The notes under the pieces were generated by a model that had not been told where the DNA came from, did not search any database, and saw only the letters and a program-made list of their open reading frames with translations. The position numbers and the translations under genes are program-made. This document shows, in pieces, positions 25,961 to 33,109 of a stretch of DNA of 64,000 nt. Origin of the DNA: Sphingobacterium sp. GVS05A (lineage in GTDB: Bacteria > Bacteroidota > Bacteroidia > Sphingobacteriales > Sphingobacteriaceae); assembly GCF_019969845.1 (NCBI RefSeq), contig NZ_JAHXYR010000005.1:248001-312000 (forward strand), read 5' to 3'. Numbering within the stretch: position 1 is the first letter of the stretch; every line of letters begins with the position of its first letter.

Positions 25961-28339
25961 CTAATCCTTCATCCATCGATAACTGACTCCACCCATAATC
26001 ACTCTACCGGGCTGACCCAATAGGTAGCGACTGGTAAAATTGAACAGGTTGTCGCCGATCAGACGAAAGGTTAGCCTCCGGTTCATCAGGCTTTTTTCGA
26101 TTGTCATGTTCAGGAGTGTATGATAGGGGATAAAGATGTCATACTTGTCAATAAATTGATTTCCATTATTCTCCTGAAAAGGGGTGTTGCCGCGGAAATT
26201 GACACGGGCATTGACATTGACGCCCCAGGGTTTGTATTCGTATTGTGCTTTGAAATTGACCATATGGCGCGAGCGATCCTCAATGCCCCAATAGTCTGAT
26301 TTTTTGCTCTGTCGATAGAGGTCGCTTGCAGCATCATTGATCTGATTATAAGGGTAGTTACCCGCTGCGATACTATCCAATACACTAAGATCTTTTGCAA
26401 TAAGATATTGGTAACCCATGGATAATTGCAGATCCCTTGTAGCCTGATAACTCATTGAAACTTCAAAGCCTTTATTCATCGCTTTCGGTAAATTACGGTA
26501 ACTATAGATCTGCGCGATACTTGTACCATTACCTACACTGACCGTATTGATCTGATTGTTGATACGGTGATAGAAAAGAGAAAAATCTGCCTGAAATTTG
26601 GTTGAAGGATTCCAGGTAAGCCCAATATTGTTGGAGAGGCTAGTTTCGGCCTTTAAGTTGCCTGCGACTAAATTCAGCATATAGCTGTTCTTGTAACTTA
26701 ATTCACCCGCTTGGTCCATGGCAGCAACCACATCGGCTACCCGTTCGGTGCCTACAACCAGATAATTGGCGGCAGGATTGAAAAATACCTGATAACGCAT
26801 CTTATAGTCCGGCGCTTTGAACCCGGCGCCAACACCTCCTTTGACCAATAATGTTGGACTGATATGATACTGTAAACCTAGACTTGGACTCAGATGCCCG
26901 TTATAAACATTGGTTTGGTCATAACGTAGCCCTAGTGTCGTCAGCATGCGGTCTACCGGTTTCCACTCGGTCTGGAGGTAGGCAAATGCACTATTGAGTG
27001 AGCGTTTGGCATCTAGGTCTTGATTATCCATCTGCTCTAGACTACCACCAATTCCCCCCGTAAACTTGACCTGTTGGATTGGACTGTAAGCGAACTGCTG
27101 CTCAATGCGGTGTACATCTTGACCAAACTCTTCAGCGCTGGCCAAAACCCCTTGTCGTAACCATTGTGCCGCGATCTGGGAATGGAACCTGGAAAAATAA
27201 TAGCGTGTCATGCTGCGTAGTCCTGATTCGAAATTATGGTCATAGCTGGCTGACAGATTGATATCTTGATCTTTTTGCTTGTCCTGCAAGGTGCGGTCTT
27301 CAGACCAGGCATTGATCATTTCAGATTCGCGGGCAGCAAACCGGCCCGTCATTCCCACTGTACCATTTTTGCTCGTGCGATAGCGTACTCGCCCCTGAAA
27401 ACTGTAATTGGTATAAGGCGGGAATGTTGTACTTTTTGAGTTGAGATATTGTTTGTCCGTATTGAATCCATCTGTACGGTAATAATTTCCGGAAACAACG
27501 GCGCTACCCCGTTGATTGGAAAATGGTGTTTCGCCTTCTAATGTTGCGTCAACTGTGTTTAAGCTGCCATAGAGGAGGGAAGCATGTACTTGTGGGGTTA
27601 TGGCGCCATGACGGGTAATAATATTGATGGCGCCACCAAGTGCATCACTGCCGTAGAGACAGGAGGATGCACCCTTGATAATCTCGATACGTTCAATATT
27701 GGTCACTGAAATACGGGAAAGATCAAAATTACCGCTATTACGGCCAAGCATGGGTTGCCCATCTACCAATACCATGACATAGTTGCTGCTAAAACCTTGA
27801 ATTTGAACGCCAACAGCTCTAGAGCCACCGGCGATATCATTGACGATAGCAATACCAGTCTGCTCTTTCAGGACTTCGTCTAACCTACGGCTTCCCATAA
27901 GCTCAATCTCTCTTTTTGTGATGACCTTGACCGGCATAGCAGCGTTTTCGGCTTTGATAAGATTATCAACGGCCTCCAATTTACGGTTTACTTCAACCTC
28001 GCCGATTTGACGACTATCTGCCTGTATCGTAAGGGTCAGTTCCTGGTTCTCATCCGTCAAGTCTACAAATTGACGCAGCTCCTTATAGCCTAACGCTTGT
28101 GCGACAAGTTCATAACGGCCAGCATAAAGTTTATTGAATTGAAATTTTCCAGCGGTATCTGTTTTGAAAGCATATTTATCCGGATAGAGGAAAACAGTTG
28201 CATTGGCTATCGCTTTGTTGGACTCATTTTTTAAGGTTCCGGATAGCTTCCATTTTTCCTGCGCTTGCACCATTAAGATCTGGCAGGAACACAGGGCGAT
28301 TACTGTACTTATTCGAATAGAAGAGAAGCTTTTAGACAC
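25961..28339 (-). CDS. TonB-dependent heme receptor (HmuR-type)
   Basis: The 792-residue protein has a signal peptide ending VQAQ. A carboxypeptidase-regulatory-like domain follows (about 30-110: WKLSGTLKNESNKAIANATVFLYPDKYAFKTDTAGKFQFNKL), then a plug domain (about 125-235: RRLDEVLKEQTGIAIVND, GVQIQGFSSNYVMVLVDGQPMLGR, IERIEIIKGASSCLYGSDALGGAINIIT) and a 22-strand-type barrel to the C-terminus (last residues GVSYRWMKD). It should import heme, or a heme-protein product, across the outer membrane using TonB energy. It is followed by HmuY-like genes and divergent from hmuTUV. A palindromic operator lies 5 bp before its start codon. Confidence 0.9.
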   Translation of the reverse strand: MSKSFSSIRISTVIALCSCQILMVQAQEKWKLSGTLKNESNKAIANATVFLYPDKYAFKTDTAGKFQFNKLYAGRYELVAQALGYKELRQFVDLTDENQELTLTIQADSRQIGEVEVNRKLEAVDNLIKAENAAMPVKVITKREIELMGSRRLDEVLKEQTGIAIVNDIAGGSRAVGVQIQGFSSNYVMVLVDGQPMLGRNSGNFDLSRISVTNIERIEIIKGASSCLYGSDALGGAINIITRHGAITPQVHASLLYGSLNTVDATLEGETPFSNQRGSAVVSGNYYRTDGFNTDKQYLNSKSTTFPPYTNYSFQGRVRYRTSKNGTVGMTGRFAARESEMINAWSEDRTLQDKQKDQDINLSASYDHNFESGLRSMTRYYFSRFHSQIAAQWLRQGVLASAEEFGQDVHRIEQQFAYSPIQQVKFTGGIGGSLEQMDNQDLDAKRSLNSAFAYLQTEWKPVDRMLTTLGLRYDQTNVYNGHLSPSLGLQYHISPTLLVKGGVGAGFKAPDYKMRYQVFFNPAANYLVVGTERVADVVAAMDQAGELSYKNSYMLNLVAGNLKAETSLSNNIGLTWNPSTKFQADFSLFYHRINNQINTVSVGNGTSIAQIYSYRNLPKAMNKGFEVSMSYQATRDLQLSMGYQYLIAKDLSVLDSIAAGNYPYNQINDAASDLYRQSKKSDYWGIEDRSRHMVNFKAQYEYKPWGVNVNARVNFRGNTPFQENNGNQFIDKYDIFIPYHTLLNMTIEKSLMNRRLTFRLIGDNLFNFTSRYLLGQPGRVIMGGVSYRWMKD

Positions 28340-28344
28340 TATTT

Positions 28345-28367
28345 TTATTTTTAATCATTCTAAATAA
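28345..28367 (-). promoter_or_regulatory. Iron/heme-regulon-type palindromic operator (copy A)
   Basis: The minus strand reads TTATTTAGAAT, G, ATTAAAAATAA, so the left half is identical to copy B. It lies immediately before the receptor start. A weak promoter (TTTG at 28408-28411, N17, TAGTATTG at 28383-28390, minus strand) is upstream, which would place the operator just after the transcription start, a blocking position. Confidence 0.6.
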
Positions 28368-28369
28368 TG

Positions 28370-28650
28370 TTACAAAAAAAGGCAATACTATTGGATTTTT
28401 CTATATGCAAATTGTCATAAATTCTATTTAATCCGATTTTTGTTATTCATAATGAGCTTAGTTTTGTGTGCTACTTTGTTGTATGATAGTGTGATAGCTT
28501 GTTTATTCTGCTGTATGCCTTTATTTAGGTGAATTGAAAATAATTTGTATTTAGACTGATTATTGATTTGTTTTGTAATCAAATACAATTGCCATACAAG
28601 AAAACAAGGAACAAAATCTTGTGTGGTTCTAATGGAGTTAACAGAAAGAG
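28370..28650. promoter_or_regulatory. Divergent promoter region between receptor and hmuT
   Basis: This AT-rich non-coding stretch must carry the start signals of both the receptor (minus) and hmuT (plus). No TTTG-N19-TAnnTTTG promoter is evident for hmuT; TACTTTG near 28471 and TAATTTG near 28541 are near-matches with one base missing. No second copy of the palindrome was found on the hmuT side. Confidence 0.4.
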
Positions 28651-29508
28651 ATGCGTAGAATTTACTTAATTATGCTCTGTTGTTTGCTACATCTTGGAGG
28701 ATGGGCAAGTGTACAGCAACGGATTATTACATTGAACAGTTCACTGACAGAAACAATTTACGGGCTCGGGATAGGGGATCGTATGATTGCGACAGATGTG
28801 ACCAGTATATCACCAAAGGCTGCGGCGGCATTGCCAAGGGTAAGCAAAAACCGTTCTGTTTCGGCTGAAGGTTTATTGTCGTTTAAGCCTACGCTTGTTC
28901 TGGCAAATGAGGGCGATGTGGCCAATGCCGTAATTCAGCAGATCCGAGCAGCTGGCGTAAAATTTATTGCAGTTAAACCAGATTATTCTGCCGCTGGGGC
29001 TTTGCGCTATATTCAGGAAGTCGCTAATGGTGTCGGTGAACCCGCTTCGGGAAAAGCCTTGGTATCCCGTACAAAAATAAGCCTGGATCGCACCTTGGAG
29101 CTGGTAAAAAAGGAAAATAAAGGAAAAGCTGTTCCCAAAGTGTTGTTTTTGTATGCACGCGGAACAGGAACAATGAGTGTTGCAGGAAAGGGTAGTAGCT
29201 TGGATGCGATGATCAATTTAGCCGGTGGAAAGAACGCTATACAGGAGTTTTCGGATTTTAAGCCCTATACGACAGAGGCATTAGTTCAGGCCAATCCAGA
29301 TATAATATTATTGTTTGATTTTGGTGCGAGTAGCCTGGGAGGGGAGGAAGCTATTCTTAAATTGCCAGGGATGCGAATTACCAATGCGGGTAAAAACGAC
29401 AGTATATTGGTAATGAATGCCTCCTTGCTCGTTAACTTCAGTAATCGGCTGCCTGATGCGATCTTGGAACTGCACCGTGGATTTGGAAAAGTAATGGATT
29501 CAAAATAG
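28651..29508 (+). CDS. hmuT: Hemin ABC transporter, periplasmic hemin-binding protein
   Basis: The 285-residue protein has a signal peptide (MRRIYLIMLCCLLHLGGWAS) and the two-lobe fold of class III binding proteins. RIITLNSSLTETIYGLGIGDRMIATD forms the first lobe, LLSFKPTLVLANEGDV follows, and MSVAGKGSSLDAMINLAGGKNA begins the second. These match HmuT-type hemin-binding proteins. It should receive heme in the periplasm and deliver it to the permease encoded 5 bp downstream. It is divergent from the heme receptor with a 311-bp shared upstream region. Confidence 0.92.
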   Translation: MRRIYLIMLCCLLHLGGWASVQQRIITLNSSLTETIYGLGIGDRMIATDVTSISPKAAAALPRVSKNRSVSAEGLLSFKPTLVLANEGDVANAVIQQIRAAGVKFIAVKPDYSAAGALRYIQEVANGVGEPASGKALVSRTKISLDRTLELVKKENKGKAVPKVLFLYARGTGTMSVAGKGSSLDAMINLAGGKNAIQEFSDFKPYTTEALVQANPDIILLFDFGASSLGGEEAILKLPGMRITNAGKNDSILVMNASLLVNFSNRLPDAILELHRGFGKVMDSK

Positions 29509-29513
29509 ATCAG

Positions 29514-30545
29514 GTGCAGAAGAAACAAAAGTTAATATTGCTGGCTTTGAGCCTGATATTATTTATTACTTGTATTGTCGCATTAGGTTTAGGTGCTTAT
29601 CATATACCGGCAGGAGATATTTTATCCATGCTCATGCAGAAGCTGCATCTGTCTACAGCATCAGATCAGGATAGCATGCAGACCAATGTTTTATTTGAGA
29701 TCCGCATGCCACGCTTGTTACTGGGGTTGTTGGTCGGTGCCGCCTTAGGGATTTCAGGTGCTGCCATTCAAGGGATTTTTCGAAATCCGCTTGCAGAACC
29801 TGGATTAATCGGTATTTCTTCTGGTGCCTCCTTGTTTGCGGTATTGATTATTGCGTTTGAAACGCTCTTGCTGACTTCACTTTCAGCATGGATAGGTTAT
29901 TATATTTTGGCTTTTGGTGCTTTTGTAGGAGCCGGATTAACCGCCTTTTTGGTGTATCGTATTGCCAGTAAAAATGGTCGCCCCAATGTGACTACGATGC
30001 TGTTGGCGGGAATAGCCATTAATGCATTTGCGGGTGCACTTACAGGTTTGATGACTTACATGTCTACAGAACAGCAGCTCCGCACCATTACGTTTTGGAT
30101 GCTGGGCAGCTTGGGCGCTGCAACCTGGGATAATTTATTAGCTGTAGGCCCATTTATATGTATTTCCTTGCTTATTCTTCCATTTTTTGGAAAATCTTTG
30201 AATGCATTTGCGCTGGGCGAACTCCAAGCGGATTTATTGGGGATGAGTAGTGATCGCGTAAAAAGATGGGTGGTCATATTATCGACTTTGGCCGTTGGGG
30301 CATCAGTGGCTGTATCGGGAATTATAGGTTTTGTAGGACTTATTGTTCCGCATACCGTACGCCTGATGGGTGGACCGGATCACCGTTTTGTGCTTCCGGG
30401 CTCATTGATCCTTGGGGCCTTGGTGCTGACCCTGGCTGATGTTATCGCCCGGGTTTCAGTAGCGCCGATAGAATTGCCTATCGGTGTGATTACGGCCTTA
30501 CTGGGGACACCAGTGTTTTTGTATATTTTAATCAAGGATAAATAG
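29514..30545 (+). CDS. hmuU: Hemin ABC transporter permease (FecCD family)
   Basis: The start is GTG at 29514, 5 bp after the hmuT stop. The 343-residue protein is an all-helical FecCD/BtuC-type permease with about ten membrane segments. Signature parts are EIRMPRLLLGLLVGAALGISGAAIQGIFRNPLAEPGLIGISSGAS, and near the end VAVSGIIGFVGLIVPHTVRLMGGPDHR and PIELPIGVITALLGTPVFLYIL. It forms the inner-membrane channel for heme together with HmuV. The short spacing to hmuT and 32 bp to hmuV indicate one operon. Confidence 0.95.
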   Translation: MQKKQKLILLALSLILFITCIVALGLGAYHIPAGDILSMLMQKLHLSTASDQDSMQTNVLFEIRMPRLLLGLLVGAALGISGAAIQGIFRNPLAEPGLIGISSGASLFAVLIIAFETLLLTSLSAWIGYYILAFGAFVGAGLTAFLVYRIASKNGRPNVTTMLLAGIAINAFAGALTGLMTYMSTEQQLRTITFWMLGSLGAATWDNLLAVGPFICISLLILPFFGKSLNAFALGELQADLLGMSSDRVKRWVVILSTLAVGASVAVSGIIGFVGLIVPHTVRLMGGPDHRFVLPGSLILGALVLTLADVIARVSVAPIELPIGVITALLGTPVFLYILIKDK

Positions 30546-30577
30546 TCTTCTTTCGGTTGTCTAAATAATATTGTCTT

Positions 30578-31369
30578 ATGTTGCGTGTAGAGAAAATCAA
30601 CTATGAGCTGAAAGGCCGAAAACTGCTAAAAGACATTACCTTTCAGGTACGTAAAGGTGAGATTTTGGCTGTACTTGGTGCCAATGGGGCAGGGAAGTCC
30701 ACCCTGATGGGGGTATTATGTGGGGAGAAAAAACCTGATTCTGGGCAGATCCATTTTAATGGAAAGCCGTTGTCTGCGTATGATGCAGCAACCTTATCCA
30801 AATGCAGGGCGCTGTTAAGTCAGCAGCAACAGATGACATTGAGTTTTAAGGTGGAAGAGATTGTTTTAATGGGCAGATATCCCCATTATAGAAATACTCC
30901 TACAGCGCATGACTATAAGGTGGTGGCCGAGACGATGGAACTCTGTGGTGTGACCGCTTTTGCCGATCGGGATTTTCTGAGCCTCTCAGGAGGGGAACAA
31001 CAAAGGGTTCATCTTGCCCGTGTCTTAGCACAGATATGGGATAATCCGGATGCCCTTTTATTATTGGATGAACCTATCTCTGCCTTAGACTTACATTATC
31101 AGCAAAAAGTGCTTGCTATAGCCAGAGCACTGGCCCGTAAGGGGTTTATGGTTATTTTGATTGTCCATGACGTTAATTTTGCAGCAATGTATGCCGACCG
31201 GATCTTGATGCTTAAACATGGACGTAAACTCTTTCATGGAACGCCCGTGGAGGTTTTAGCGCAAAAGGAAATCTATACGATTTTTTCGGTTGAATCCAAT
31301 GTGATCATGAATCCACGTACATTGAAACCTTATGTTCAATTGGAGGAGATGGAGATTGATCTAGAGTAG
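30578..31369 (+). CDS. hmuV: Hemin ABC transporter ATP-binding protein
   Basis: The 263-residue protein has a Walker A at residues 34-42 (GANGAGKST), Q-loop LLSQQQ, the ABC signature LSGGEQQRV, Walker B ALLLLDEP and the switch histidine in LIVHDVNFA. The sequence LKVEEIVLMGRYPHY-like loop (here FKVEEIVLMGRYPHYRN) is typical of HmuV/FecE ATPases. It powers heme import through HmuU. It is the last of the hmuTUV group; an AraC-type regulator follows after 120 bp with its own operator-like palindrome. Confidence 0.95.
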   Translation: MLRVEKINYELKGRKLLKDITFQVRKGEILAVLGANGAGKSTLMGVLCGEKKPDSGQIHFNGKPLSAYDAATLSKCRALLSQQQQMTLSFKVEEIVLMGRYPHYRNTPTAHDYKVVAETMELCGVTAFADRDFLSLSGGEQQRVHLARVLAQIWDNPDALLLLDEPISALDLHYQQKVLAIARALARKGFMVILIVHDVNFAAMYADRILMLKHGRKLFHGTPVEVLAQKEIYTIFSVESNVIMNPRTLKPYVQLEEMEIDLE

Positions 31370-31405
31370 ATCCGATGGCTTCTATTTTTTTATTTCTTAA
31401 AAAAA

Positions 31406-31428
31406 TTATTTAGATAGATTATAAATAA
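31406..31428 (+). promoter_or_regulatory. Iron/heme-regulon-type palindromic operator (copy C)
   Basis: TTATTTAGAT, then AGA, then TTATAAATAA: the left half matches copies A and B for nine bases, and the GATT and AAATAA positions are also shared. It lies 62-84 bp before the AraC-type gene. It is less symmetric than copy B. Confidence 0.5.
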
Positions 31429-31489
31429 TTTTTAATTACCGCTCTAATTTGTTAATTTTAATTGCTTCGGGCTTATTTGGATTGAAATC

Positions 31490-32452
31490 ATGTTGGTGAA
31501 AAGTAAAATAGTTGAGTTGGGTGATTGGCTTTTTGAAGAAGAAATACCAGATGGCTATGTGCCTGACAAGCCTTTGGTTGAAAATAAAATCACAATCCAT
31601 ACGGAGCCCGTTCACATGGAGAATTTTCAGCTCTCTACATCGGGCTTATTTATATTGCATTCGAAAATGCAATTTGATCGGCCTGTTCAAATATTGACCG
31701 AGATCGAAGGGGAGACCATTACCAGTCAATTTATATTTTTTAAACCTGCGGCCAGTAAATTGACCTATGGGATGAGTAGGCATAATATCCGATATATTCC
31801 TTCTGTTAAATCGGTTCATCAAGTGGAACCCGGTATTGATTATACGTATTTTATTGCTGTTATATCCAAGGAATATTACCTGAATCTTATTAAGCGGGAT
31901 TCGTTATTACACCAGCAGTTTGTGCATGAAATCGAAAAAGGGGAGTATACATCGTTTTCAGAAGAAGATCTGATGGCAACCTATGAGATGCAGCATACTA
32001 TAGCAGAACTTATTGAATCCAAGAAAAAAGGTGAGATACGAAGGCTTCATACCGAATCTCGTATTGTTGAGTTGCTGATGTATCAATTTGAGCAGTACAA
32101 CGAGAAAAGTGAACAGGTTGTCTCTTTATTCCACGAAGAGGATGTACAACGTCTAGAAATGGCGCGGCAGATTCTCGAACAGCGTATTGCCAATCCGCCG
32201 ACACAAAAAGAACTGGCGGCAGAGGTATTGACAAGTGAAAGTAAGCTGCGAAAGGATTTTAAGGAATATTTTTCGGTGACCATCCATGATTATTTAACGA
32301 GAATCCGCATGGAAAAGGCTAAAAGTTACCTATTGGATGATAAGATGACAGTTTATGAGGTTGCTTTGTTGACCGGATATGGCCATCAGAATAACTTTAG
32401 TAGCGCCTTTAAAAAATACTATGGAATTTCCCCAGGTGAACTTAAAATGTAA
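31490..32452 (+). CDS. AraC-family transcriptional regulator
   Basis: The 320-residue protein ends in a double helix-turn-helix of the AraC type: TQKELAAEVLTSESKLRKDFKEYF (first HTH) and TVYEVALLTGYGHQNNFSSAFKKYYGISPGEL (second HTH). The N-terminal 200 residues resemble the PchR-like group that controls siderophore or iron-uptake genes. Its position after hmuTUV and the palindrome in its promoter suggest a role in the heme regulon, possibly as an iron- or heme-dependent activator. Its stop codon directly abuts the stop of the convergent pdeM-like gene, leaving no intergenic space. Confidence 0.9.
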   Translation: MLVKSKIVELGDWLFEEEIPDGYVPDKPLVENKITIHTEPVHMENFQLSTSGLFILHSKMQFDRPVQILTEIEGETITSQFIFFKPAASKLTYGMSRHNIRYIPSVKSVHQVEPGIDYTYFIAVISKEYYLNLIKRDSLLHQQFVHEIEKGEYTSFSEEDLMATYEMQHTIAELIESKKKGEIRRLHTESRIVELLMYQFEQYNEKSEQVVSLFHEEDVQRLEMARQILEQRIANPPTQKELAAEVLTSESKLRKDFKEYFSVTIHDYLTRIRMEKAKSYLLDDKMTVYEVALLTGYGHQNNFSSAFKKYYGISPGELKM

Positions 32453-33109
32453 CTAGCTATTCTTTAGTGGGAGGATTATTTCTTCGTGCAAAGCATAGCA
32501 AGCGTATTCTTCTGACATTTTTCGGCTATCCAGTCCCGTAAACTTGCTAAATGCAGGTAGAATAATCTGTTGCGCTGAAACCCAAAAACAGGGCAGACGG
32601 AGATGCTTGTTCGGTGGAAGCTTGATACTGACGCCTGGATGAATATGTCCACTGATGGTGAAAACCGAACGATCTATTGCCGGTTCGTGTACAAAGTGGA
32701 TTTGCTCCATTTCGAATTTGTCGTGATGATAGATTATATTAATCTGCTTAGCTAATTTTTCCACCTGTCTATCATGGTTGCCTATGACCAAATGAAAATT
32801 GAGACTGGCATGGTTTTGTTTAAATTCTTCCAGTAGAAGGACTTCCTGATTGATGCCCGCATGAATAAGATCACCGACAACCAAAATGTTTTCTGCTCGG
32901 TAGTAATCAATTAAAGAAGCTAGTCTTTGCAGGTCGAGGCTAGCTATATCTGAAGGAATCGGAATTCCATTTTTACGGAAATGCGCAGCTTTACCAAGAT
33001 GAAGGTCAGATAGAATGAGGGTGTTCTGCTTCGGCCAAAAGATAGTGCGTTGATTATTAAGGATAAGTTTTTGTTTATTGAATGTAATGTGCTGTTCCTG
33101 TATATTCAT
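32453..33109 (-). CDS. pdeM: Ligase-associated DNA damage response phosphoesterase (PdeM type)
   Basis: The 218-residue protein has the calcineurin-like metallophosphatase motifs in order: SDLHLGKAAHFR (Asp35, His37), VVGDLIHAG, VIGNHDR and SGHIHPG, which together bind two metal ions. The family is the metallophosphoesterase that accompanies the Lhr-like helicase and an ATP-dependent ligase in many bacteria. It should hydrolyse phosphodiester bonds during repair. Its start overlaps the helicase gene end by 4 bp, the usual sign of coupled translation. It is the last of the four-gene operon. Confidence 0.93.
   Translation of the reverse strand: MNIQEQHITFNKQKLILNNQRTIFWPKQNTLILSDLHLGKAAHFRKNGIPIPSDIASLDLQRLASLIDYYRAENILVVGDLIHAGINQEVLLLEEFKQNHASLNFHLVIGNHDRQVEKLAKQINIIYHHDKFEMEQIHFVHEPAIDRSVFTISGHIHPGVSIKLPPNKHLRLPCFWVSAQQIILPAFSKFTGLDSRKMSEEYACYALHEEIILPLKNS

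Noticed and set aside
30550..30575. Operator copy before hmuV
   Set aside because: TCTAAATAA is present as one half-site only; the other arm is absent, and hmuV is likely read through from hmuT.
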